From Siderastrea radians (Eukaryota; Cnidaria; Anthozoa; Scleractinia; Rhizangiidae), in contig OZ024895.1 in NCBI GenBank assembly GCA_964017195.1, forward strand, positions 32,299,375-32,363,374: a stretch of 64,000 nucleotides of DNA. Reading direction: 5' to 3'. Both the position numbers and the translations under genes were made by a program. Below are positions 38,326-51,806 of this stretch, piece by piece (position 1 is the stretch's first letter; every line of letters begins with the position of its first letter). Below the pieces are notes generated by a model. That model was given only the letters and a program-made list of their open reading frames with translations. It did no database searches and had not been told where the DNA came from.

Positions 38326-40041
38326 CAGTACAACCCAAAAATAATGCACGCGCAAGAAGTGGCGCAAGAAGTTCTTGCGCCGGAAGAACACGCAAGCCGG
38401 CGGAAGAAGTGAAAGTGCTATGTTTTTGTGGTTTACCTGCAAGAACATTCGAAGCGCAAGAAGTTGAAAATCTAGCCGCAAGAAGCCGCAACAAGTTACT
38501 AATGTTACCGCAAGCCGCAAGAAGGCGCAAGAAGTACTGCGGGTCCAGCCGAAGAAACTTGTAGTGCTCGTGTTTAATAGTGTGAGGTAATTTGCAAAAG
38601 TAATGAGAGCGAATGTCGCGCTCTATTCTCTTTGAAATATCGCCGAGCTTTCGAGCGATTTTTCGCCGCGTTGGCGCGACAATTCGCCAAGTCAAGCGAA
38701 AGTTCGCAAGGCTAATCAAAAACTCAAGGAAGCAAATGTTCGAACAACCGAAGTATCGAAAAAAATTCACGTCACGAAATGGAATATCCGCCAGCTTTCC
38801 GACTGCAAGATAAAACAACCTGTAAACATGATCTCCGGCACATGACAAAACATGAACAATTTTTTTAAGCGTGTCTGATACGGTTATACGGGTTCAACTC
38901 AGAACTGACTCAATTCAGTTTTTTATTCCATCAAAGAAATAGAAACAAAAAAGTCCAAAAGCTATAATTGTGGCAAACTGCGCGAACTCTTCTTTGACAG
39001 GCAAGACAAGACAAGACTTACACGTGCAGGAAGTCATGCCATCTCGTGGGTGAACTCATCAAGAATCCCTGCATCTTTACCACTTTAATTTCCCAGCAAA
39101 AAAGGAATACTCGAAGAAATAGCATAGACATATGATTTCAACTACACATTCGCCTTTCGACACAGCTTGCTGCCCGGGGCTTGCTGTTTTGACGGCTTAG
39201 AGAACTGCTCATGCATTGCGTTACAAAATTTCATTCATGCAAATCGTACTAAATTTGCATACGGCAGATTTGTGTTTACTCGGGTTAGAATTGAAGTGTC
39301 GAATTTCTTTCAGATCGCGGAGTTTTAGTTTCCTTCAGACTTCTTTGGTTTACTTCGAAGTTTTAAAATGTGATATCGCCTTCAGCGTAATGAATGGAAC
39401 TATTTTTACAAACATAATGTGTTTTTCCAATTAAGATTTTTGAACAGGTGAATGTCGGTTCATTAATAATGTGACTGATGGACTGTGCTTTGCCGTTGTT
39501 CCTTATTTAAGTGAAATAAATCGAGCGAAATCTTTCGCGCCGCTAAGCGTACCGCATGTCTGGGACTCCGGGACACATAATAAACAGTAACATACGCGTG
39601 CTTCGTTTGAGTCTCGTTTCTCCCTAGCCGTTAAAAAATAGCATTGAAGGCGACCAGCGTCAAATTCAGAACCTAGTGAACTCTTTATCAGATAAAAAAT
39701 TCTAAACCGAAGAAAAAACTTACAAGCGACCAAATAAACAACTGATTGCAAGTTACAAAGGCAGCTGATTTCGAACGTGCGTTGCACTACCAAGTGGTCT
39801 CTTTTTTACCTTCTCCGGGTTCCCGGTTTTTAAGATGTTAGCGCAAAGAAGTTCTTGTGCTTACTTGCGGTCCGGACATCTTACCACAAAGAAGTTCTTG
39901 CGGTTTTAACTTCTAAACGCAAAGAAGTTCTTGCGGCTTGCAGTATTCAAGCGCAAGCGTCCCGCAAGTAGCCGCAAGAAGTTCCCGGCTTGCGGACGCA
40001 AAAAGAAGTTCTTGCGCGTGCATTATTTTTGGGCTGTACTG
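38326..40041. mobile_element. Tc1/mariner-like non-autonomous element with TA TSD
   Basis: Ends CAGTACAACCCAAAAATAAT and the complement, flanked by TA on both sides (38324-38325, 40042-40043). The inner TIR consists of variable tandem CGCAAGAAG/CTTCTTGCG units (38345-38535 and 39840-40015). CAGT ends with TA duplication are typical of Tc1/mariner elements. No transposase frame inside 1.7 kb. Confidence 0.8.
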
Positions 40042-40726
40042 TATGCGCATGCGTCTTATATAAGACAGTACCGCTCTTGAGTACCCGTACCACAAGCTTT
40101 ACAGCACTTTGTTCGTATGTTATGCCAACTGACTATCACGACAAAACCGTGCCCATTTTATAAACAAATAGCGACGGCCGGTTAATGATAGTTGCTTAAT
40201 TATCGCTGAAAAAATGTGTGGTTACCTCCATTTTTATTTTTAGATTTTCCAGTAGGTCTTGCTAAGATCTTCCTTTTCCCTATAGTCATAGCCTTTGCAA
40301 AGATACCTGTGTATTATGAGGCACCTTTCTAACTTCGCATTCGGTATAAGTGTGCAGTTGGAAATGGTTGGCGTTGTCTGATATTACTTATATAAACAAA
40401 AAATGTGTTCAGTCTCTGTTCCATCACACGATTCCCAGAGTTTCCTGAACTAGCTGCGGGTATGGTGGCCTAGAGCTGCCATAGCAAAAATGCCATTGTA
40501 TTAATAACTTTTTGTTTTATTTTTTATTTCTTTTCTTAAACCAAAATAATATTTTATCAAAGTAAATTGTTCGAGAAACTAATTAAAATAAAAACAAAAT
40601 GATTGAAAAATAAAAGTAATTTCGAACGAAACTAAATTTAATTTGATGTGAAATCAATGTAAAAAGTAATGTAAAAAGTAATTTAAAGACCCTTCAAAAC
40701 AAAAATAAAAACAAAATCGTCCATGG

Positions 40727-40910
40727 CCTATCGTTGCCATAGGAAAAAAAATGAGTAAACTGAAAACAAATCTGGTTATGGCCTATCATTGCCATAGCAA
40801 AAAAATGTAAAAAGTACTGAATTTAAAAACCCTTTAAAACAAAAATAAAAACAAAATTGTCCATGGCCTATTTGGTCTTTTTGTTTTGCTATGGCAACGA
40901 TAGGCCATGA
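40727..40910. repeat. Inverted and direct copies of TGGCCTATCGTTGCCATAG
   Basis: Three variants of a TGGCCTAT-TTGCCATAG block lie near 40727, 40778 and 40890 (last one inverted), separated by AAAACAAAAATAAAAACAAA stretches. Non-coding. Confidence 0.6.
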
Positions 40911-42630
40911 GCAATTTTGTTTTTATTTTTAATTTAAAAAAAGAAATAAAAATAAAACAAAAAATGAAAATAAAACAAAAATTTATTAAGAGCTCCTGAC
41001 CAGAAATATCGAGAATCCGACGACAGAAGCGAAATTTCATATTTCATTTTATTTCACCAAAAATACCCCTTTGGTAAACTATTTTCAAAAATCTAATTTT
41101 CCAAAAATTAGAAAAGTTCAAAATACGGCTAGAAGCTCGCTTGCGCCCTCCTGGAAACAAGGGAAAATTGTGCATTTTTAGCAAGCTCGTACGCAACAAT
41201 GGAAATCGTTCCCGTTTTACCATTCGGCTCATAACTACATCATTTATTCCTCTATCTAAAAATATAAAAATCGGATATAAATTTGTATTTTTAAACTGCT
41301 TGCTGACCTGTTGAAGTTACTAACCTTGAAGGGTTCAGAGTCAAAGTGAAATTTGGGTCAACTTCAGAGGCCTAATACTGACCTAGCATATATTTTTCAA
41401 ACCAAAAATATACACCAAAGCAAGCTCAAGCATTCCTTTTTACTCTCTGAAAGTGTCGTTTTTGGCCCGCTAAAAGCGACGCGTCGGGAAAAAAAAGTGT
41501 GCGGGGTATTTTGAGCAGTCGGTAGAACGGCCGCTATCACGCGAGCCACATCGGTTCCACTAAAGCAGTCATAAAACAAGATTTCACTCAGTGAGGCTTA
41601 TTGTTTTGAATAGGCCAATAAAGAACAACCACTCCCTCTAACAGTAAATGATCCGACCCTAACTTTGAAATTGCAAATGACCCTTACGATTCTTTCCCTC
41701 ATTAGAGAAATGTCACTTCGCATATATACATTCAAAACAGGTATTTACTGGAAAACTAACATTTATGTTTAAGCAAGGGTTCCTGGTTTAAGCCAATTTG
41801 GGTCTTCCAGCTTTCTGAGTCACTGCGTCACGCTATCCTACATCGTGACTATCACGAAAAGCTCGGCTCATTTCATGTCTCACATTTATGCTAATTTCAA
41901 TACGGAGTGCATAGTTTGACGTGGTTTGTAACTTTCGTTTTTTCAATCTACAAATTAACATGACTAATGCAGCCAATAATTCTGGTAAAAAGAGTGATAA
42001 CCTGAACCAAGAGATTCACAAGATGATGTCTTGTGGTGAGAGTATCTTTGGTTTATCAGTTTGGATCAATCAAATAATATTGTTACATTGTCAATAAATT
42101 TGCATTGTAGAAAAGTAAACCGGGTTACCTTTAAATGAAAAGTATATATTTTTTACTTTATTAACCTATTCAAAACAACGAGCCAGTGAAACCTTGTTTT
42201 ATGACTGCTTTAGTGGAACCGATGTGGCTCGCGTGACAGCGGCCGTTCTACCGAAATGCTCAAAATACCCTGCACACTTTTTTTTCTCGACGCGTCGCTT
42301 TTAGCGGGCCCAAAACGACACTTTCGGAGAGTAAAAAGGAATGCTTGAGCTTACTTTTGATGTATATTTTTGGTTTGAAAAATATATGCTAGGTCAGTTA
42401 TAGGCCTCTGAAGTTGACCCAAATTTCACTTTGACTCTGAACAAGGTTAGTATCTTCAACAGGTCAGCAAGCAGTTTAAAAATACAAATTTATATCCGAT
42501 TTTTATATTTGTAGATAGAGGAAAGAATGATGTAGGTGGGAGCCAAATGGTAAAACGGGAACGGTTTCCATTGTTGCGCACGACCTTGCTAAAAATGCAC
42601 AATTTTCCCTTGTTTCCGGGGGGCGCAACC

Positions 42631-43190
42631 CTGGTGAAAATCTTTTTAAGATCCTTGAGGATCTTTAAAGATCTGCGCAAGGATCTTTGTGGATCTTGAT
42701 GAGGTTCTTCAAGGATCTTCATCCATATCCTCAAAGATCTTGAAGGATCTTATAAAATTCTTGCAGGATCCTGCAAGGTCCCTGCAAAGATCCTTGAGGA
42801 TCCTTAAGGATCTTTAAAGATCCTCAAGGATCCTTAAGGATCTTTAAAGATCCTCAAGGATCCTTAAGGATCTTTAAAGATCCTCAAGGATCCTTAAGGA
42901 TCTTTAAAGATCCTTCAGGATCTTTGCAGGGACCTGCAAGAATTTTACAAGATCCTTAGCAGGGACCTTGCAGGATCCTGCAAGAATTTTACAAGATCCT
43001 AAAGGATCTTTGCAGGCACCTGAAAGATCTTAGTAGGAACTTGAAGGATCTTAACAGGAACATCGAAGATCTTAGCAGGAACCTGAAGGATCTGAGTAGG
43101 AACCTAAAGGATCTTAAGCAGGAACCTGAAGGTTCTTTGTAGGAACCTGGAGGTTCTTTGCAGGAACCTGTCAGGATCATCATAACAGGG
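42631..43190. repeat. GATCCTT/AGGATC short-repeat array, left
   Basis: Dozens of degenerate AAGGATCTTNAAGGATC units, including a 35-bp higher-order unit repeated about four times near 42790-42910. A comparable array lies near the other end of element A. Confidence 0.85.
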
Positions 43191-44986
43191 ACTCGTAAGA
43201 GGACCCATGCAGGGACTTAGAAAGGATCTGACAGCAGGGCGAAATGATTAAATCACTGCAATCACATCCTGCAAAACAACACTAGTATTTAAATGATTAT
43301 CAAAAACAATAAACATAATATATAATTCCAAATGTATTTTATTTCTCAGATAAAATTAATTGTTCTCATTTTTTTAAGAAATGTACTTGTCTTACAAGCA
43401 TCTCATTGATTTAAAATCAATGCAAAATACAGTTACGTTCTGCAAAATGTTAATATCTGACAAGGGTACCTTTTGTCATTTCTTGCTTTTGCAAGAAGCC
43501 ATTTTTTAAGCTTTCATTAAAGTAATATAGGCAATGTTTTCTTCCAGTTTGTCACAGCACATTTAAACACTGGAGACTGCAAAATAACAGCCAATCATCA
43601 GACAATGGCTGTCTAAATTTGGTCCATGTCGGGCAATACCCAACTGTAGCTTGACCTTGTCTGCCCTACTTTTTCAAATCATATGATTGTGACTTTTTAA
43701 AGAAATTTAAAGATTTCATACTGAAAATGAATTAATTTATGCACTAACACAATTTTGATTTTATGTCTGCTTCTTTTAAATTTTCTTTATGTTGGGACAA
43801 TTTTCAATTCACAAAGCTTCAACATAATGCCATATCGAACTTAATTTTTATCCTGTACACCCAGAGTGGTGATTTTGGACATATGTCCTTTCAGGCTTTT
43901 AGCCAGGATATAAAAAGTGGGAGTCTATAACTTTTATAAGGCCTGATTTTGTCCCGATAGGAGGGTCTGAGGAGCATGCAAGGTATTTTTCTGCAGTTTT
44001 GAGTGCAGAGGTGTCTAAAAATTTCCAAATTCACTGAAAAAAACCCTCCGTATACAGTAATTCACATTAAATTTCTGCGATAAGTAGTCCATAGGACTCC
44101 TGGTCTCCCACCTGGCTAAAAGCCTGCGTCCTTTCAATATACAAATACAAATATGCAGCCTTAAAGGGACCCTAGTCAGCCTGTGCCATTTCCATGCTAG
44201 CGAAATCAAGAAAACTATATGGTGCAGAGAAATCTTACTACATGATTGCTGTAAATTGTATTACTGGAAGTCTGTTTAACTACCTTTAACAGTTTTACAA
44301 TGTGAGTGATCTCTTTTGTTATAAGTTCGTGTAAAATATAATACCGTATCTCTGGTATGTAAACAAAAACAAAGGCATTGCTGACTACAGTCCTTTAAGA
44401 TTAACATTGTTGATTATTACATATGACATGTACAAACTTAACTGTGTTGCAAGTTGCAGAAACAAGTCATACAAAGTATCTCTATTAATTTTTAGGGTTA
44501 AGGGCACCCAGGTGCCTCAGTCTGAGGGGACTAACATTAATGTCTTTAGGTAACCACATAATCTTATTTCTTTTATATAAGCTTTATGCTGGGCACCCTG
44601 AATCTCCACTTGTTCTCTTTTCCAGTGAGTAATATTTTGTACCACATATTGACTGTTTATAGACAACTGACAGTTGAGAGTTTTAAACCACAAGAATTTA
44701 TTATTACTGTATTCCTGCCACATGCATTAACAATTACTCATGTTTGTGAATGGCTTTCACTTAGCTTTTTAAACATATTGCTTTGTTGGTGAATGTTTAT
44801 TTCTAGCCCTTTCGCTTCAATACCTACAAGAAAGCACAAAACAACAATTGTAAGTCTTTAGAAGCTGAAGCTTATTTCATATTTAAATAATAATGACAAT
44901 AATCGCGCGTACAGTACTAGCTGTATTTGTCTCTTCAGCACTCTTCTGCATCACTGATTATCACTCTAGAATCGTATTCATTCTAA

Positions 44987-45924
44987 CCCGGGGTATCCAA
45001 TCGATGGAAACCGATGATCGAAAAACCAATCGATCAATCGATATCAATCGATAAAATTAGTTAATTGGTATCGATTGGTATCGGTCAATCGATGATCAAT
45101 CGATAACCACACAAAAACCGTTCATCGATTGCTATCGATTGGCACAGCAAACTCGAACAGACGTCACGCACGCTACCTGTCCAATCATCCGCCATTTTTA
45201 GGAAGCCCTGGGGATGAAATTGGTAAAACAGTTCCGACCCAGTCTTCTCAACGCAAAGAATATACCCCACTGCACGTGTACTCGGATTACCCACTTGCCC
45301 GTTATTGCCTTTCCGTGTCATTACGTCTACGCAAGAAGTCCGGTAAGAGGCTTTACTGAATATAAGGTACATCGTCAAAGGCTATCATCTTTGCCGTTTT
45401 TTGAAGTCTGTAGTATTGGCCCATGTCCGCACGTATTAAATAGTTTTCCACTTTGGATAACGTTTTCAAACTTCAAACGTTTCTGTTGTTGGTTAACGTT
45501 TTCATGGGATACGTGTGGACGGGAGGCAAGAACGGAAACAAACTTGTGAGTTGTCAATGGAAAACGGATACCTGTAGATGGGGCGTTGAAGAGAAAGAAG
45601 AGAGTATTGTTTTCATCTCAGTAACGTTCAAAGCATTAAAATGAAATGTGTTTACAATTACTGCGTAGAAAGATGTGATATTTATGCGCCGATTCCGTCA
45701 GCTTGTAGATTTTGAAACGTGACGAAATCTGCAACCAATCGATACCAATCGATATCAATTAATTTATCGATTGTTATTGAAAATCGATACCAATCGATAA
45801 CCACACGAATCTTCGCCATCGATTGGTCATCGATTATCAATATCAATCGATTAATTGATATCGATTGGTATTGATTGATATCGATTGTCACCGATTATCG
45901 ATTTCATCGATTGGATACCCCGGG
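44987..45924. mobile_element. Nested TIR element with ATCGATTGG arrays, 7-bp TSD
   Basis: Ends CCCGGGGTATCCAATCGATG and the complement are flanked by the direct repeat ATTCTAA (44980-44986 and 45925-45931). Both ends are built from many ATCGAT/CCAATCGAT units. The interior (45150-45700) is of different composition and may be a captured host fragment; no domain recognised. Confidence 0.75.
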
Positions 45925-46849
45925 ATTCTAATCATTCTAAAGCTGCATGCATACATGTATGTTGTTTAACAGATATGAAATTATTCATTTATGTATATTA
46001 AAAGAAAAATGAAGTTCTATCTCGAGAGGTCTATCACTATAAATAAATATTGTTAAAGAGCAAAAGAACAGTGTAATTTATCTGATCAACAAAACCGAAA
46101 CGCTTTGTCTAAGTAATTACTTCCAGAAGCCTTAAGATTCTTTGGCTACTTGCATTCTTTCTTAGAGGCAAAAGATCCGGATTTTGTTGCTTTTTGGGCA
46201 TCACAATCCTGAGGCATTTTGCTGTAAACTGTTCTGTTCGACCGTTGAAAAGAAGTTGAGATTCAGGCGCCTTTCAAAAAGCATTGCATCATGGGATATA
46301 TCCACTCGTTCCCAGGGCCCAGTAATCCAAGATGGCGGCTCGTGTCTCAGTCTTTCTTCGATTTTCACGAAACAAATTTGGATTTTAACTCCATTTAGCG
46401 AACTTAAATAGGCTGGAAAGTATTCATGATTCATTTAAAGAAGTGCAGGGTGATTCCAAGCAATTTTACTCTCACACAATCGGGAAATTATCGACTTTAT
46501 ATTGCGAGAAAGATGAGGTAATTTATTCAGACCTATTCAAGCTCCATGAGAATTTCGAAGTCACGTCTATCTCTGTGTAAGAAAGTCTACTTAAATTAAA
46601 TATAAAATAAAGTCACATACGTGGAATGCAACTGTAATCTCCGCTTCATTCAGCATTGCAAGAGGTAAAATTACTGCTTGCGAAGTGTATTGCTTTTATA
46701 AGAAAAATTAACTGAATAAGCAAGAGTCAGTAATAGATGCATATCCGAGCTTCTCACATACTGTTGGTTTGTTTCTATATCTATAAAGATCAAACTCAAA
46801 CTACAAGAAAATCAAATAACATTTTGTTTTTGTCTTATGATTCTTGTAA

Positions 46850-47615
46850 AAGGTCCTCATTAAATCCTTGAGGATTCTTGAAGATCCTGAAAAAGATCTT
46901 TGAAGGATCATTTAAAAAAGGATCCTTCTAAAAACCTTGGAAGGTCCTTGTAAAATCCTTAAGGATCCTTTAGAAGATCTTTGAAGTATCTTGTATAGGA
47001 TCCTCTTAAGTTCCTTTAAAGATCCTTATTAAATCCTTGAGGATCTTTAAAGATCCTGACAAAGATCATTAAAAGGATCCTTCTAAGAACCTTGAAAGAT
47101 CCTTGTCAAATCCTTGAGGATCCTAAGAAGGATCTTTGAAGGATCCTTAATAGGATCCTCTTAAGTTCTTTTAAAGGTCCTCATTAAATCCTTAAGGATC
47201 CTTAAAGATCTTGATGAAGATCATTTAAAGGATCCTTTCAAGAACTTATTAAGATCCTTCTAAGATCCTTGAGGATTATATAAAGGATCCTGACAAAGAA
47301 CTTTGTAAGATCCTTGGAAAGATCTTAATAAGAACCTTGTAAGATCCTCATTAAATCTTAGAGGATCCTTAAGAAAGATCTGTCAAAGGATCCTTCAAAG
47401 GATCCTTTAAAGATCCTATTAAAATCTTGGAGGATCCTAAAGGATCTTTGCAAAGATCTTTGAATGGATTTTAATCAGGAACCTTATAAGATCTTTACAA
47501 GATCCTCATAAAATCCTGTAGGATCCTTAAAAGATCCTTGTGTGTGAGGATCTTTACAGGACCTTTGGAGATCTTTAAAGATCTTTGAAGATCCTTGAGG
47601 ATCTTCAAAAGATTT
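46850..47615. repeat. GATCCTT/AGGATC short-repeat array, right
   Basis: A longer array of the same type as 42631-43190, with units such as AGGATCCTTAAAGATC and TTAAATCCTTGAGGATC. It ends where the right TIR of element A begins. Confidence 0.85.
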
Positions 47616-50600
47616 TCACCAGGGAAGCAAGCTTCTAGCCGTATTTCGAACCTATCTAAATTTTAGAAAAAAACAAAAAGCGGAGGAACTTTTAAATATG
47701 ATTTTTGAAAATAGTTTACCAAAGGGGTATTCTTGGTAAAATAAAATAGAAGACGAAATTTCCTTCCTGTCGTGGGATTCTCGATATTTCTGGTCAGGAG
47801 CTCTTAAGAGCGGCTATCCGTAACTTTCACCTAGGACCATGCAAGATAGAAAAATCGAAAATTGCCAAACTTTGTCACAATAAAGGTCTTCCCAAACCAT
47901 TTATGAAAATATAAGTTTTAGTTTATTCCGGTAAATATTTTACCGTTACGACGACTTTATCATTCCGATGGCTCGTGGGCGAGTAAAAACGACTTGGAAG
48001 TGTCACTTAAATCAACCGCTCGTCTTGAATTGTGAAGACAGGAATATCAATATCAAAGCCATGTAGTATAAGTAGGATATTCCCTTGTCTTGTTTGCTTT
48101 GTCAAATTTGAATTCGATCGAGACCAGAATTTTTAACAGATTTTTAAAATTTAACCGTTTTGAGCGGCATAGTCGCACGCTAAAAAATGGCGAAATTCAG
48201 GACCAAAAAAAAGCACTCTGGTATATGGCTTTCGCTGCTGAGACTACACTTGTTGGAAGAAGCAATCTTTTCTCTACGATTTGATGAAAAAAATTTTTTG
48301 GGAAAATGAAATGGTAAATTTTGGGAGCGCTTTATCTGCACCCTATTTTCCAAGCGAAGACGACCTTTTGACCTTGACAGGCAGGGAAGTAATGACCAGC
48401 GTTTTCAAATAACACGCGCTAATTCCATTATTTTAAAGAAAAGTTTCACAATGTTTGGTACTTACTAATTAATAGAACCTCAAATAAAGTCATCAGCCGA
48501 AAACAGGACAGGTTTTCGCTCGCAAATACGTTTTTTTGGCAAAGGCAAACTTTGGTTGTTGGTGATTAACATCGGTAAATTTGCATAAATTTGAAACATT
48601 TTTCTTTCACAACAAAGTCGCTTTGCTGCCTTCAGTTTTTTCCAAAACAATGGTAAAGAAGACCAATAAAGTGTGACCCAACTATTTATAAAGCAAATCT
48701 TACCTTAATGACTCTTTTCTGATGAAGAAACGTCGAGATTTCTTCTGGCTGCGCGAGACAACCGTCGAACATTTTTGGGTGGTCGTGAAAACGTTGCTGT
48801 CACGCAATATACACTGGTCTTCAATTACAAACCAGAGAGGTCCCATCCTGGCTTTTACCGTGTTATTTTGGAGCCACACATACGATCCTCAATTTAAAAG
48901 TGTGGGCAGTTCACAGAAAGACAAGGCAGAAGAAAAGGCTCAGATGCTATTGAAAGTATTCAACAACTTGCAACGTATAGAGCCGGAGAGGGGAGGGAAT
49001 GAGGGGAAGGGCATATAAAAGCGACGGGATTGATCATCGGACATGTTAAAAGGACCTCGTAAGATAAAATGCCTGGATTTAAATTGTTTTTATTGCTAGC
49101 CTGCGACAGAATCTGTCCGGTGTTTTTTCCTGCTCTTGTCTCCTGGAATGCTGTCTGGCTACCATCTCTGGGCATGACTCGTTTTTTGTTTGTTTGTTGG
49201 GGTTGCCACTTTTTCTAAATAGAATTGCCTGTGATAAATTTAATGCTGATGGTTTTACTTTTAACCATTCTAAACAGAAAAAAATATCAATCATAGGGGT
49301 ATGCTGGGCGCCCCTTACCCTAAGAACATTTCTTGATAAACAAACGTAGATATTTCGGTCCACCCTAAGCCTTTTTTTTGAAAACCTCCGTTTTTCGTGT
49401 TGCGAACACTAGGTAATGAAAAACTGTCTTGCGGATGTGCTTCAATGGCTTCCACCATACTGCCGACGACTACATATATATAAACGGCTGCTACATAAAT
49501 AGTCAGCCAAGAACACTGGCGTATGGTTTGAAAGTGCCCTTTCTATGAACAAGCAAGTGAACTAACTGCACAAAACAGCTTTCTATCATCTACGTAATCT
49601 AGTTACTGCCAGAAAGTTTCTGTCACACAAAAACTGCGAAATACTAACACACACCATTGCAACTTCTCGGATCGGTTACTGTAATTCTCTACTATCTGGC
49701 CTACCACATAATTTGCTGCAAATTGGACCTAAATATTTAACGGACACTTCACTTGGACAGCTGCAGTTTTTCTTGTAGGATCTCCAGCGGCCGTTCCAAA
49801 CCTTTCCCGGTGTCGCGGGCATATTGTTAAACCTAAATGAACTTCATTGAATTCAAAAATTCCTTTAAAAATTAGAAAAAGACTGAAAAAACAGTTCCGA
49901 GTATCGTCAAACGTCAGAATCTGTGCCAAGGTACATTGAGTTTTCCTGTCTTCATTTGGGTCAAAAGGAATATATCCCGTGGAAGTATTCACCCACCCTA
50001 GCTGCCAAATATGTCTCATTGTAACAGGCGGGTATCTTAACAGAATTTTTTAATTTGGGCAGTGCAGAACTTCGTTTACCCCTCACTTATCTATGGATGT
50101 ACCCCAAGATGGAGAGAGGGCTGTTGCGCCCCAGGTGATAGCAAATGTGGACACCAGGAGTAATTTCATTATTTCGCTTCAGTAATACCGGCAAGATTTT
50201 CGTGCAACTTGTTGCGCAACAAGGATGCGTTACAAGTTGAGAGTGTTCTCACCTATACACGAAACAAATCTTTATTTTTCGAAAAGTAGAAGCAACTAAC
50301 TTTCTGCAACCTGAACACGCGACGCGGAGGTGATAATAAGCGCAACATCGTTGTGCGAATAGTTGCACGAATGTTTTCCGTGCTATTTGGCCTTTAGGCA
50401 AGATCTTACAACTCCTGGTGGCGGCATGTACAGTTGTATCGAAGCTAAAGACCGAGCGCAAAACATTACATATTTCTTGGTGCATCCTACGAACGCGCGG
50501 GACGTGTGTAGCTCGCGCGGGAAAATCCACGCTTTCGTCACTTCGCACCAAGCGAGTTAACCTTTTTCGGAAGATTCGTGCCCCCGCGAGTTTTCTTTTT

Positions 50601-51199
50601 CTTGACTTTCCTTTTCTTATTTTGAGGCAGAGAAAGAGAGCGAACAGCAAAAAGTGTTTTGCAGTCTACAGCAATAAGTACCTAAATTTTTTAGCAGTAC
50701 GGTTACCTGCTCTTGCCAGCAAAAGCTTTGCTTCTGAATCTAGTGAGGCATTCGACACCTTGTAACTTCTCAGATGTCCTTTGATGTCTTTACTGCATTC
50801 CCCAAATTTATTATATGGCTAGAGCTTGTAAATATATAAGGCGCGCTGTGATTGGCCAATACTCGGGACCAGATTTTCCCGTAATGCCCAGGGGCATTAT
50901 GAGCAATGTTAATGCCCTCCTAGTAAAGTGGAAATATAGAAAATGTAAAAGTACATTTGATTCAAATAGTTGGGATGATTTGAAGCTAAATGAATAAAGT
51001 GATTTTCCCTACCCTATTTTAGACCGGACTTAATATTTGATACCCTATTTCAGACGAGACCCTAACCCTATTTCGTTTGCGTAAATAGTTGAGAAGGGCT
51101 TCAAATTCCCAACGTTAATCAAACCTCAGTTCTTTGGAGAAGAAAATTAATAAAAAGATAGCTTCTTGTAAGAACCTTACCAGATCCCATATCAGAGTG

Positions 51200-51460
51200 C
51201 ACAAACCTCACGCTATTTCAGACCAAAATGGTCAAAATCTATACCCTATTTCAGACCATAAAGGCTCAAAAATCATACCCTTTGGCGCCACACATACCAA
51301 TATAGCTTATATAAGGGAGTACCCCCCCGGGGAAAAAGCCTCACCCTATTTCAGACCAAAATGTTCAAAGTCTATGTCCTATTTCAGACCAAAAAGGCTC
51401 AAAAACCATACCCTTTGGCGTCGCACATACCTATATAGCTTATGTACGGGAGTACCCCCT
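51200..51460. repeat. Two direct copies of a CCCTATTTCAGACC repeat
   Basis: A block of about 135 bp (ACCCTATTTCAGACCAAAAT ... ATACCCTTTGGCG ... ATATAGCTTAT ... GGGAGTACCCCC) occurs twice in tandem with a few changes. It lies within element B. Related fragments on the other strand occupy 1-370. Confidence 0.75.
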
Positions 51461-51464
51461 CCCC

Positions 51465-51537
51465 TAGTCTCCTACGCAGCCGTTTTTAGTGGCGTCACGC
51501 AACACTCCCCCACTAAAAACGGCTACGTAGGAGACTA
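51465..51537. repeat. Short hairpin
   Basis: TAGTCTCCTACGCAGCCGTT and its near-complement form arms of about 30 bp with a short loop. Confidence 0.75.
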
Positions 51538-51702
51538 CCCCTCCACCGGGTGCGCTATAAATTTCTTGTGTGGAATAAAACTGCTGAGTTTTGTATGCTT
51601 TCCGGTAAACTGTTTCATTCATCCCAATCCACTACGGCTCACTTTTCAAGTAATAAAGTGTTAGGCATAGCCATATAATAAGCTTCTTATCACACAACTA
51701 CA

Positions 51703-51806
51703 TTAACTCTCGCTAGCTCTGGACCGTACTAGGAGAATATTGCCCTCAGTCTTTCTTGTACGACCTCGGGCAATATTCTCCCAGTACGGCCCTCGCGCTC
51801 AGTTAA
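51703..51806. repeat. Hairpin MITE
   Basis: The arms contain GGACCGTACTAGGAGAATAT-TGCCC and the complement, plus outer TTAACTCTCGC-like segments. Non-coding foldback. Confidence 0.7.

Larger units (their letters stand above)
40990..47803. mobile_element. Large TTAA-flanked element A with complex inverted repeats
   Basis: The outer ends are GAGCTCCTGACCAGAAATAT and its complement, both bordered by TTAA (40986-40989 and 47804-47807), with similarity for about 150 bp. Inside the left end, a second inverted pair (about 41146-41592 and 42188-42628) surrounds a 0.6-kb spacer. GATCCTT-type arrays sit at 42631-43190 and 46850-47615. No transposase is visible. A 0.94-kb element is nested at 44987-45924. 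It appears to be a piggyBac-target, non-autonomous composite. Confidence 0.7.

Noticed and set aside
50249..50765. Overlapping frames of 115-133 codons on both strands.
   Set aside because: They lie inside transposable element B, overlap each other antisense and show no domain.
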